64,000 nucleotides of DNA from Gp7-AA10 sp035636095. GTDB lineage: Bacteria > Acidobacteriota > Thermoanaerobaculia > Gp7-AA8. The stretch is from NCBI GenBank assembly GCA_035636095.1, contig DASPZU010000118.1, positions 1 to 64,000 on the forward strand. The letters run 5' to 3'. This document shows positions 40,977 through 49,337 of this stretch, one piece after another. Made by a program: the position numbers and the translations under genes. How positions within the stretch are numbered: position 1 is the first letter of the stretch; each line of letters starts with the position of its first letter. The notes under the pieces are model-generated. The model was not told where the DNA came from, ran no database searches, and was given only the letters and a program-made list of their open reading frames with translations.

Positions 40977-43270
40977 CGCGGCATGCGCTGCAACATCGGC
41001 TGGTTTGGATTGAGCTGCAGCGAACGGCGGAAGTAGCTCTCCGCAGCGGAGCGATCGTCAAGGCACATCTCGGCCAGGCCGGCGGAAGTGTAGGGAACGA
41101 AATCGTTCGGATTGAGATGTTGTGCAGCGATGAAATCTTCCAGGGCGCCTCGGCAGTCTTTCCGCTCGATTCGATAACGTCCGCGAAACATTCGCAGCTC
41201 CGCATCCTCCGGCTTTGCCGCCACCGATTCCTCGAGGAGTTTCAAGCTTCGATCGACATGACCGCCACGCTGGTATTTGATCGCGCGCTCGATCACGTAA
41301 CGCGAAGCTTCCGGTAGTCCATTGGTCAGGGCTTTGATCAGCAGCGCATCGGATCGCGCCATATCCTGGTGACGATCGAATAGCAAATCGCTCAGATTCC
41401 ATGCCGCTGATGCCAGATTCGGATCGATGGCGAGCGCACGATCAAACGACGTGACGGCGTCAGCAATCCGGCCGTCATGCTTCAGAATGAGGCCTTCGTT
41501 GTTGTACGCACCGGCCGTCTTCGTTGACGTGCCGGCGGCCGCTGGACGAGCGGCGGCCGATTCACCCGTTCCGATGTAGCCAAGCGCGCGCAGTTTTGCG
41601 ATTTCTTCCGCCGCCGCCTTTGTGGTCTGCCTGACGCTCGATCTGAATGGCGCATAGTGGGAGCGGTAGTCGACCACGCGACTGCTTTCGCCGTCTGTAA
41701 GCGAGGGGCCAGCAACTCCATCGGCGCGTGGCATCTGCGTCAGGCTCAGCAAAGTCGCGCAGATCTGCCGGATCGATCCGTGAATCGAGTGACCGGCTTG
41801 TGCGCGAATGCCCTCGCCCCAGGCGAGGAAGATTCCTTCGTTTCGATGCCACTTGGCTGCTGTCGCTGTGGCGGCGCTCGAGAACTGCGTCGGCCGCCCT
41901 TCCTTCCATTGGAAGCCGTGGTCGGAAGCCAGCACGATCATGGCGTGCTGCCGTTCGGCGGCCGCGAGGAATTCGCCGAGGATCGAGTCGATGCGTCGGA
42001 AGTAGAGCTCGGGAACCTGGTGATAGCGTTCGTACTCTTCCTGCGTGACCTCCGGCTGCTTTGGCGGAGCGTAAGGCGCGAAGATATGGCCGATGGTGTC
42101 GGTGCCCTCGAAGTACACGATGGTCAGATCTGGAATGTCGCGCGCCACTGTTTCTGTGCCGGTCCGGCGATAAACCTCCGTCTGCACCAGAATTCGGCGC
42201 AGAGCGCTGCCTGGTTTGGCGTAAGGATTCGCTTCATGTGTGAGCTCTTCGTACTGCTGCTGATCGAGCCACGGTAGAAATTCGCGCAGCGCATTGAAAT
42301 CCGTTGCGCGCTCCGAGGCCGCCAGCGCTTCGCGACCCCACACCTCGCGCGACGGCGGAAAAATGATTCCTGGTGGTGGGGTGCTCTCCGAGTAGAGAAA
42401 CGTGAACAGGCGATCGCTGACCATTAGACCGTGCACCGGTTCAGCAGGATAAGTAGCCCAGAGACCGAAAACGGCCACGCGCTTCCCGCCCATGGAGGCC
42501 ATGTTCCAGATCGCCGGCACGCGCCGTTCGTCGCTGGTGATCGGCTCCTTCTCGCCGGTCGTCGGATTGAAACGCACGAAGTCCAGGATCTGGTGCTCGA
42601 GCGGACTGACGCCGGTCATCATCGTCGTCCACACCAACGGCGAAAGAGGAGGATGCTCGGTGGTCAGGTACCCGCTGATGCCTTCCCCAACGAGGCGGGC
42701 CAGATTGGGCATGACGCCGCGCGCGATGTAGTCGTCGAGCAGTTGCCAGTCTGCGCCATCGAGTCCGATGAAGATGATCGGGCGTGACTTGCGCGCCAGC
42801 CGCGCGATCTCTGCGATCGCGCGCGTCCGTTCCCATCCCGGCGGAAGGTCGAAGCGAGCCGAGATGCTGCTGGTCGTGAGATGCGCGGCCGAGAGCTCGC
42901 GCTGAATCGCCTCCGCGATTTTGTCGCTGGTTTGGCGCGGCGACTCGACGTTGACCGCGTTTGCGTTAAGGATTCTCTGCACCCGCTGCCCGAGCGAGTC
43001 GCACCAGTTCCCGGCGGGCCAATCGGATGGAAGCTGTGCCGGCGGCTCATAAACGAAAGTGACTTTCAAGTCGAATGGATCGGCGTGCAGAGTTCGATCG
43101 AACAGCAGACGGCCGGCAGCCATCGGAACCGTGCATGGCTCGCCGAATGCCGGCAACCCGATCCGGCTGGTGGAAACCTGAATGGCGTCGCCGTGCCGCA
43201 CCACACGGGCCGTGTCGGCTGGCCGGCATGAAAGAGTGAGGAGAAAAATCGACAATAGGAGGCGCCGCAT
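40973..43270 (-). CDS. Lipoprotein with SPFH-like, type I phosphodiesterase and TPR domains
   Basis: A 765-aa predicted lipoprotein (signal LLLSIFLLTLSC-RP). Residues about 20-150 look SPFH/band-7-like (beta strands, then SLGQRVQRIL...SDKIAEAIQRELSAAHL). Residues about 155-540 are a type I phosphodiesterase/nucleotide pyrophosphatase domain: FIGLDGADW, the nucleophile region WTTMMTG, EGTDTIGHIF and ASDHGFQW. Residues about 590-760 are TPR repeats. It probably acts on surface glycans or nucleotides in the periplasm; substrate unknown. The ATG follows directly on the U-tract of a terminator, leaving no room for a Shine-Dalgarno. Confidence 0.85.
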   Translation of the reverse strand: MRRLLLSIFLLTLSCRPADTARVVRHGDAIQVSTSRIGLPAFGEPCTVPMAAGRLLFDRTLHADPFDLKVTFVYEPPAQLPSDWPAGNWCDSLGQRVQRILNANAVNVESPRQTSDKIAEAIQRELSAAHLTTSSISARFDLPPGWERTRAIAEIARLARKSRPIIFIGLDGADWQLLDDYIARGVMPNLARLVGEGISGYLTTEHPPLSPLVWTTMMTGVSPLEHQILDFVRFNPTTGEKEPITSDERRVPAIWNMASMGGKRVAVFGLWATYPAEPVHGLMVSDRLFTFLYSESTPPPGIIFPPSREVWGREALAASERATDFNALREFLPWLDQQQYEELTHEANPYAKPGSALRRILVQTEVYRRTGTETVARDIPDLTIVYFEGTDTIGHIFAPYAPPKQPEVTQEEYERYHQVPELYFRRIDSILGEFLAAAERQHAMIVLASDHGFQWKEGRPTQFSSAATATAAKWHRNEGIFLAWGEGIRAQAGHSIHGSIRQICATLLSLTQMPRADGVAGPSLTDGESSRVVDYRSHYAPFRSSVRQTTKAAAEEIAKLRALGYIGTGESAAARPAAAGTSTKTAGAYNNEGLILKHDGRIADAVTSFDRALAIDPNLASAAWNLSDLLFDRHQDMARSDALLIKALTNGLPEASRYVIERAIKYQRGGHVDRSLKLLEESVAAKPEDAELRMFRGRYRIERKDCRGALEDFIAAQHLNPNDFVPYTSAGLAEMCLDDRSAAESYFRRSLQLNPNQPMLQRMPR

Positions 43271-43300
43271 AAAAAAAAGGCCCCGCCGAAGCGGGGCCTT
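43271..43300 (-). terminator. Rho-independent terminator of Oar-like receptor 3
   Basis: AAGGCCCCGC (43277-43286), loop CGAA, GCGGGGCCTT (43291-43300): a perfect 10-bp stem. On the minus strand it is followed by eight T and then immediately by the ATG of the next gene (43270). Confidence 0.93.
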
Positions 43301-43322
43301 GGATGTTACACGATGCTACTGG

Positions 43323-46250
43323 TTAGAAAGTCGCTCGAACTCCGAATCGGATCTGGCGAGGTCCGGTAAACGCGCTTCCCGCCCTGAGGAAATCGGGGTT
43401 CGGGTGCGCCGAGATGTCGACCGTGCCGACCGGGTTGACTGTTCCCGGCATTGTGACCAGCCCGCCGTCGGAAGTGCAGACGTCATCGATCTTCTTACCA
43501 GCCGGTACGATGAATCCGCCGCATGAACCGTCCTGGATGCGGTTGTAGCGTTGATCGAGGGTGATCTTCCGCTGCAGATTGAGCAGATTGAACACATCGG
43601 CGATCATGGTCAGCCGGACGCCCGCGCCGACTTGCACCGGGTAGTCGACGTGTAGGTCAGCCTCGTAATTCGCAGGGCCACGACCTAGTGCGCCGCGCGG
43701 CGTCAGGTAGTACTCCCAGTTCCCATAGGCAAACGAATAGCCGACTGCCGTCAGCGGGGTCCCTGACGCGTAGTGCGCGCCGACGCCGACGGTAAGACCG
43801 CGTACCGGACTGCTCCCCGGGAACTGATACGAACCGTAGAACTTCAATTGATGCGTCCGATCGTTCGACAGCAGGCCATGATTGTTGACGATGAAGTCGG
43901 CGTAGTCGAACGCGGAGTTGATGTTCGGGTCGAGCTGACCAGTCGACGCCTGGAACGTGCCGTCGTAGTTGCCTTCAAGGCGCGACCACAGGTAGCTGGC
44001 GAAGAACTGGTAGTTGTTGCTAAAGCGCTTTTCTGCATGGAGCTCAACGCCCTTGAAGGTTCGCTTTGCGGGGGGCGTGACCACCGTCCCTCCGTCGTAG
44101 AAGCCCGCCTCCCGACCGATACCGCTGCCGGGGTTGGCAATAAAGTACTCGCCGGTCGCAGGGACGAGCATGTCCTCGATGACATTTCCCAGCTTGCGAT
44201 ACGTGCCCTGGATTCCGACTTTGAGGTTGGAGGCGATTTCGTAGTCGTACCCAGCAAGGAGCTCGTCGATGTGCTGCCCCTTCAGTTTGGGATCAACGGC
44301 TTCGGTGCTGCCGCCGAGAACGCCCTGACGGCGCGGAGCAGCCGGGTCCTGGAGGTAGTTGGCGGGATCGGGACTGAAGTTATAGCAGAAGCAAACGATC
44401 TCGCCGCCAAATGAGCGGATGTTGATATCCATGGGGATGGACTCGTAGAAGCGTCCGTAGTTAGCGTACAACTTGCTACGGCCATTGTTCTTCACGTCCC
44501 AGATCAGTCCCAGTCGCGGCGCCCAGTTGCTGTTTAACTTGAACGCCTTGGTGTTGTTGCGTCCGATGAGCTCTTGTGATTCCCACCGAACGCCGGCGTT
44601 GACTGTGAAGTTCGAAATGACGCGCCAGCTATCCTGAATGTAGGCCGAGGTGTTCTTGTCCTCGGGCTTCACGACCAGCGGCGCAGCGATGACCCAGGTG
44701 GAAGGCTTGCTGCGATCATAGCCCGGCGCCAGATCATCGATGTAGTAACGGTGCCGGTAGTAGATCTGCCCACTGGATGTTTTGAGTTTGTAGATCAGCT
44801 GTCCGGCGCCACCCTGCCAGCTCTGGATGTTCGACTTGAGATCTTCGAAGTCGCCTCCGAGCTTGATGTCATGGTTCGCCAGGAACTTGCTCACATCGAT
44901 CTTCCCGACGGTGCGATTGTATTTTTCCTTGCTGAAGAAGGCGAAGCCGCCAGTCCTGACATTCGGACTGACTGACTGGTCTCGGATTTGCGGAATTTCC
45001 GTGCCCGGTCCAGACACGCTCGATTGTTCACTGTGCCTGCCACCTTCGGCGTCGACCAGGAATGTGCTTCCGAACACGCCGTTGTAGCGCCCAAAGTAGT
45101 CTGTTCCGCCGGTCTTCAGTTCGCCTTGGAACGTTGATGGCGGGCCGGCGATGGCGAAGATCGGTCCGCTCGTCTTGGTGGGGTCGCCGATGACCGACAG
45201 CGCCAGGTTCTGACTTTCGGTCGCGCGGAACGTCAGCTTGCCGGCGTACTGCTCATTCCTGACTTTGGTGTCCAGAACTGCCCCGATCGGAAGCTGATAG
45301 TTCGGGAGACTCAGGGGAGCGTTGATACGCGTGCTGGTGTTGGTACGAGCCTGATGATCGTACGCTCCGAAGAACCAGAGGCGATCTTTGACGAAGTAAC
45401 CGCCGAGATCGCCGCCCACGTCCAGGGTTTGTTTGCTGTCACCGGCGGAGCCGTCGGTGCCAGGGCGCTGACCAAAGGTCTTGTTATCGGATCGCAACGC
45501 ATGTGCCGCGTCGTAGCCGAACACATCACCGGTATACGCGTTGCCACCCGACTTGGTGACCGCGTTGATCAGGCCGCCGGTCATGCGCCCGTACTCGGCG
45601 GGCAGACCGCTGGTCATGGTATCGACTTCCTGAATGAATTCGACAGGCGCCTGCTTACCCTGCAGGCCGCTGCGCATTTCCGTCGTATTCAGCCCGTCGA
45701 TGATGTAGGCGTTTTCCGCGCCAGTCGAGCCGTATACGGTAGTTCCAACAGCGTCGGTCTGTGTGCCCGGCGCGACCTGGGCAGCGGCCACGAAGTTGCG
45801 ACCGATGGGGAGGGACTGAAGCGTTTGCGAAGTGAGGTTCTGACCGCCAACTGTCGATTTGACATCCACCACCGGGGCGGCCGCCGTCACCGTGATTGTC
45901 TCCGAGACTGCTGTCGCCATCTTTACGTCGAGAGTGACGGTGTGGGCGAGTTGGACCACGATGCCCTGCTGCTGGACCGGCGAGAATCCCGTCAGCGTCG
46001 CCTTCATCGAATACACGCCCGGCGGCAGGAAACCGAAGCGGAACGTCCCGGTCGCGTCGCTGACCGATACCTTGGTTCCCTGCAGGTTTGGTGATTTGAG
46101 TTCCAGGGTGACGCCCGGAAGAGGCGTTCCCGCCTTGTCTGTAACTTTCCCCTCGATCGAGCCCGAGGTTGACGTCTGAGCGAACGCGCCCACGACGACG
46201 ATCAGACTCAACACGAGCAGGAGTGCGACTTGAAACTTTTTCACAATCAT
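43323..46250 (-). CDS. Oar-like TonB-dependent outer-membrane receptor 3
   Basis: A 975-aa receptor: signal peptide (MIVKKFQVALLLVLSLIVVVGAFAQ), carboxypeptidase-regulatory-like domain (GSIEGKVTDKAGTPLPGVTLE, about residues 30-115), plug (YIIDGLNTTEMRSG, INAVTKSGGNAYTGDVFG) and a barrel ending IRFGVRATF. AGGAGA lies about 8 nt before ATG 46250. It is monocistronic with a strong terminator. It differs clearly from receptors 1 and 2 in the barrel and is not a recent duplicate. Confidence 0.9.
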   Translation of the reverse strand: MIVKKFQVALLLVLSLIVVVGAFAQTSTSGSIEGKVTDKAGTPLPGVTLELKSPNLQGTKVSVSDATGTFRFGFLPPGVYSMKATLTGFSPVQQQGIVVQLAHTVTLDVKMATAVSETITVTAAAPVVDVKSTVGGQNLTSQTLQSLPIGRNFVAAAQVAPGTQTDAVGTTVYGSTGAENAYIIDGLNTTEMRSGLQGKQAPVEFIQEVDTMTSGLPAEYGRMTGGLINAVTKSGGNAYTGDVFGYDAAHALRSDNKTFGQRPGTDGSAGDSKQTLDVGGDLGGYFVKDRLWFFGAYDHQARTNTSTRINAPLSLPNYQLPIGAVLDTKVRNEQYAGKLTFRATESQNLALSVIGDPTKTSGPIFAIAGPPSTFQGELKTGGTDYFGRYNGVFGSTFLVDAEGGRHSEQSSVSGPGTEIPQIRDQSVSPNVRTGGFAFFSKEKYNRTVGKIDVSKFLANHDIKLGGDFEDLKSNIQSWQGGAGQLIYKLKTSSGQIYYRHRYYIDDLAPGYDRSKPSTWVIAAPLVVKPEDKNTSAYIQDSWRVISNFTVNAGVRWESQELIGRNNTKAFKLNSNWAPRLGLIWDVKNNGRSKLYANYGRFYESIPMDINIRSFGGEIVCFCYNFSPDPANYLQDPAAPRRQGVLGGSTEAVDPKLKGQHIDELLAGYDYEIASNLKVGIQGTYRKLGNVIEDMLVPATGEYFIANPGSGIGREAGFYDGGTVVTPPAKRTFKGVELHAEKRFSNNYQFFASYLWSRLEGNYDGTFQASTGQLDPNINSAFDYADFIVNNHGLLSNDRTHQLKFYGSYQFPGSSPVRGLTVGVGAHYASGTPLTAVGYSFAYGNWEYYLTPRGALGRGPANYEADLHVDYPVQVGAGVRLTMIADVFNLLNLQRKITLDQRYNRIQDGSCGGFIVPAGKKIDDVCTSDGGLVTMPGTVNPVGTVDISAHPNPDFLRAGSAFTGPRQIRFGVRATF

Positions 46251-46588
46251 TCGTTTCTCCTACTTTGGTTTCGTTTGCGACAGTTTCTTGAATGAAAGTA
46301 TCTGAAAAACAATTAGTCCTTGAGGGGCACCTCCTCATCATCTCGAATTGTCTGGATGGGGCTGCACACGGGCTGCCGCCCAGTGGGCCGCCTCTGCAGC
46401 GGCGAACCTTACTAATTTTCGATACTTAGCACAACTGGCACTCTTCACTCGCGACTGCCAGGTTCAAAAAACCGAAGATTGGCTACGAGGAACAGGACGT
46501 TAGTCCCATCGACGGCCTGGTGCGGAATAACCATCATTAAATCCGCGGTTTATCCGATTCCACGCCGTTTTTTCTCGGAGGTTAAACT
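46251..46588. other. Divergent noncoding gap between receptor 3 and rplU
   Basis: A 338-bp gap that must hold promoters for both directions. I see a short GC hairpin (GCCCA-G-TGGGC near 46380) and an AT-rich stretch before rplU, but no promoter close to consensus, no gene and no recognisable L21 leader structure. Confidence 0.5.
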
Positions 46589-46906
46589 GTGTTCGCCATC
46601 ATTCGTTCCGGTGGAAAGCAATACCGCGTCACCAAGGGTGACCGCCTCGTCGTCGAGCGCGATGTCCTGGGCGCCGCCGACAAGGACAAAGTCACCTTCA
46701 GCGAGGTGCTGATGATCGGCGGCGACAAACCGAAGGTCGGCTCTCCGACGATCGAGGGCGCGAGCGTCGTGGCGACAGTGGTCGGGGAATCTCGCGGCAG
46801 CAAGATCGTTGTTTTCAGGAAGAAGAACCGTAAGAATCACACCAAGCGGAAACGCGGCCATCGTCAGGAGATGGTCGAGCTCCGAATCGACTCGATCAAG
46901 GGGTAA
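46589..46906 (+). CDS. rplU: 50S ribosomal protein L21
   Basis: A 105-aa large-subunit protein that binds 23S rRNA. The sequence begins MFAIIRSGGKQYRV and keeps VFRKKNRKNHTKRKRGHRQ near the C-terminus, both diagnostic. GTG start with CGGAGG upstream. It heads the rplU-rpmA-obgE-nadD-rsfS cluster. Confidence 0.97.
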   Translation: MFAIIRSGGKQYRVTKGDRLVVERDVLGAADKDKVTFSEVLMIGGDKPKVGSPTIEGASVVATVVGESRGSKIVVFRKKNRKNHTKRKRGHRQEMVELRIDSIKG

Positions 46907-46909
46907 ACC

Positions 46910-47167
46910 ATGGCTCACAAAAAAGGACAGGGTTCATCGCGCAACGGCCGCGATTCGCAGCCCAAAATGCTCGGAGTCAAGCGCTTCGCCGGACAGTTCG
47001 TCACCGGCGGCTCGATCCTGGTCCGCCAGCGCGGAACGCGGTTCTACCCCGGCAAGAACGTCGGCATCGGTCGCGACCACACTCTCTATGCCAAGGTCGA
47101 CGGAATCGTCAGCTACGACGACAAGGGCGCGCGCGGCCGTTACGTGAGCATTACACCGGCCGAATGA
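46910..47167 (+). CDS. rpmA: 50S ribosomal protein L27
   Basis: An 85-aa protein whose N-terminus reaches the peptidyl-transferase centre. MAHKKGQGSSRNGRDSQPKMLGVK and GSILVRQRGTRFYPG are diagnostic. The N-terminus is the short form without the cleavable Firmicutes extension. It lies 3 bp after rplU. A family 1 hairpin repeat separates it from obgE. Confidence 0.97.
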   Translation: MAHKKGQGSSRNGRDSQPKMLGVKRFAGQFVTGGSILVRQRGTRFYPGKNVGIGRDHTLYAKVDGIVSYDDKGARGRYVSITPAE

Positions 47168-47244
47168 CGTCATCCTGAGCCGCGCAGACGGCGAAGGATC
47201 TCGTCGGCGAGACCCTTCCCCCGCTCCGCGGGGTCAGGGTGACG
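47168..47244. repeat. Intergenic hairpin repeat, family 1 (complete)
   Basis: CGTCATCCTGAGC...GAAGGATCTCG pairs with CGAGACCCTTC...GGGGTCAGGGTGACG. It fills most of the rpmA-obgE gap and may act as a processing or attenuation hairpin within this otherwise tight operon. Confidence 0.85.
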
Positions 47245-47263
47245 AAAGAATTCAAGCTTCAAG

Positions 47264-48277
47264 ATGTTCATCGATCAGGCGACCATCCGGGTCAAAGCCG
47301 GCGACGGCGGCAACGGGTGTGTGGCCTTCCGCCGCGAAAAGTTCGTGCCCAAAGGCGGACCCTCCGGCGGTGACGGCGGCAGCGGCGGCTCGGTCTACGT
47401 CGTCGGCACCCAGCGCCTCAACACGCTCTACCACCTGCAGTTTCAACGCGATTGGCGCGCCGGCCGCGGCCAGCATGGCATGGGCTCGAACTGCTCGGGC
47501 CTTGCCGGCGATGACGTCGTCATCGAGCTGCCGATCGGCTCGGTCGTGCGCGACAAAGATACGAATGAAGTGCTGGCGGATCTCACCACCGAGGGCCAGC
47601 GCGCGCTGGTGGCGAAGGGAGGGCGGGGCGGGCTGGGGAACCAGCACTTCGCGACATCGACGCGACAGGCCCCACGCTTCGCACAGCCGGGCGATGGCGG
47701 CGAAGAGCGGCAACTCTTCATCGAGCTGAAACTCATTGCGGACGTCGGCATCGTCGGGCTTCCGAACGCCGGCAAGTCGACGCTGATCTCCGTGATCAGC
47801 GCCGCCAAGCCGAAGATCGCCGACTATCCGTTCACGACACTCGCACCGAATCTCGGCGTCGTCAAAGCGGACGACGATCAGACGTTTGTGGTCGCCGACA
47901 TTCCGGGACTCATCGAAGGCGCTCACGAAGGTCACGGCCTGGGACACGAATTTCTCCGCCATGTCGAGCGCTGCTCGCTGCTTCTACATCTGGTCGATCT
48001 GTCTGCCGACGAGCATCCTGATCAGGATGCCGCGGTCGTCGCGCGCGAGCTGGAGTTGCATTCGAAAGTCCTGGCGGGAAAGCCGCGGCTCATCTGCGGC
48101 TCGAAGCTCGATTCTGCCATTCCGGGAAATAGCGAGAAGCTCCGCGCTTACGCGCAGCGCAACGGCTACGACTACCACGAGATCTCGTCGGTCGCCGGCG
48201 ACGGCGTGCGCGACCTGGTGCGCAAACTGGCAGCCATGGTCAAGCGCGAACAGGAGGCGGCTCTATCGGCGCAATGA
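47264..48277 (+). CDS. obgE: GTPase ObgE/CgtA
   Basis: A 337-aa essential GTPase for 50S subunit assembly and stress control. The glycine-rich Obg fold occupies residues 1-158 (DQATIRVKAGDGGNGCVAFRREK, GGPSGGDGGSGGSV), followed by the G domain with G1 GLPNAGKS (about 163), G3 DIPGL and a CGSKLD-type G4. There is no C-terminal OCT domain. It overlaps nadD by ATGA. ATG 47264 lacks a strong Shine-Dalgarno. Confidence 0.97.
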   Translation: MFIDQATIRVKAGDGGNGCVAFRREKFVPKGGPSGGDGGSGGSVYVVGTQRLNTLYHLQFQRDWRAGRGQHGMGSNCSGLAGDDVVIELPIGSVVRDKDTNEVLADLTTEGQRALVAKGGRGGLGNQHFATSTRQAPRFAQPGDGGEERQLFIELKLIADVGIVGLPNAGKSTLISVISAAKPKIADYPFTTLAPNLGVVKADDDQTFVVADIPGLIEGAHEGHGLGHEFLRHVERCSLLLHLVDLSADEHPDQDAAVVARELELHSKVLAGKPRLICGSKLDSAIPGNSEKLRAYAQRNGYDYHEISSVAGDGVRDLVRKLAAMVKREQEAALSAQ

Positions 48278-48873
48278 ACATCGGCGTCTGCGGCGGAACT
48301 TTTGACCCGTTTCATCGCGGTCACCTCGAGCCGGTGCTGGCGATGCGAAGGGAGATGTCGTGGGATCGCGTGATCTATGTTCCGGCGTGGCGCCAACCGT
48401 TCAAGGTCGACCGCGAAGCATCCTCGCCATATCACCGTTTTGCGATGTCGGTGCTTGCGACGCAGAACGACGATTCGCTCTATGTTTCCCAGGTTGAGCT
48501 CGAGCGTGGCGGCATTTCGTACACGGTCGACACTTTGCAAACACTCCACACCATGTATCCCGGCGCCACCTTCGATTGGATCATCGGCGATGACAATGTC
48601 ACGCAGCTCATGACCTGGAAGGATCCCGAGGGCCTCTTCAGGCTGGCGAGGTTCGTCGTCCTCGCCCGCGGCGGTCCGGCGCCCGCTCCCGAGCTCGCGA
48701 AGCGTGTCGCGGCGGGCCGAATCGTCTACGCCCACAACGAATCGGTTCTCATCTCTTCTACCGAAATTCGCAAACGGGTCCGCGCGGGCCAGTCGATCGA
48801 CGCTTTTGTCGATCCGGTCGTCTCGCGCTACATTCAACATTACGGGTTGTACAAAGAGGAAAAGAAAGCTTGA
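48274..48873 (+). CDS. nadD: Nicotinate-nucleotide adenylyltransferase
   Basis: A 199-aa enzyme joining nicotinate mononucleotide and ATP to form deamido-NAD. The nucleotidyltransferase motif GGTFDPFHRGHLEP is at residues 6-19, and ISSTEIRKRVRAGQSI (about 168-183) is the second ATP-binding motif. YTVDTLQTL is typical. It overlaps obgE upstream (ATGA) and rsfS downstream (TTGA), a conserved cluster order. Confidence 0.96.
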   Translation: MNIGVCGGTFDPFHRGHLEPVLAMRREMSWDRVIYVPAWRQPFKVDREASSPYHRFAMSVLATQNDDSLYVSQVELERGGISYTVDTLQTLHTMYPGATFDWIIGDDNVTQLMTWKDPEGLFRLARFVVLARGGPAPAPELAKRVAAGRIVYAHNESVLISSTEIRKRVRAGQSIDAFVDPVVSRYIQHYGLYKEEKKA

Positions 48874-49271
48874 GCGATCCCATTCAACAGCGCGTTCGTA
48901 CAGCCGTTTCGGCAGCCCTCGACAAAAAAGCATTCGATCTCGATGTCCTGTTGGTCAGCGACCTGACCTCGATCGCGGACTACTTCGTACTCTGTTCGGC
49001 CAACACCGAGCGGCAGACGCAGGCCATCGCCGACGGCGTCGTCGACAAGGTGCGACGGAATGAAGGCCTCAAACCTCTTCTGGTGGAAGGAACGACGCCC
49101 GGCCGGTGGATTCTGATCGACTTCGGCGATTTCATCTTTCACGTCTTCACCGAAGATTGCCGTCGCTTTTATGGCCTGGAGCGCCTGTGGGGCGACGCGC
49201 CCAATGTGACTCCGGTGTTCACCGCAGTGGCAGAAGCGCCGCGGAATGCCCGCCGCAAGAAAACATCGTGA
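48870..49271 (+). CDS. rsfS: Ribosomal silencing factor RsfS
   Basis: A 133-aa protein that binds L14 and blocks 30S/50S joining when nutrients are short. SDLTSIADYFVLCSANTERQ and the C-terminal LIDFGDFIFHVFTEDCRRFYGLERLWGDA are diagnostic. The TTG start overlaps nadD by TTGA. In most genomes rlmH follows directly; here two unrelated genes lie between. Confidence 0.95.
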   Translation: MSDPIQQRVRTAVSAALDKKAFDLDVLLVSDLTSIADYFVLCSANTERQTQAIADGVVDKVRRNEGLKPLLVEGTTPGRWILIDFGDFIFHVFTEDCRRFYGLERLWGDAPNVTPVFTAVAEAPRNARRKKTS

Positions 49272-49274
49272 GGT

Positions 49275-49337
49275 CGTCATCCTGAGCGAAAGCGAAGGAT
49301 CTCTCCGGCGAGATGCTTCGCTTCGCTCAGCATGACG
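49275..49337. repeat. Intergenic hairpin repeat, family 1 (complete, compact)
   Basis: CGTCATCCTGAGCGAAAGCGAAGGATCTC pairs imperfectly with GAGATGCTTCGCTTCGCTCAGCATGACG. The right arm supplies the ATG at 49332 that may start the next gene. Confidence 0.85.
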
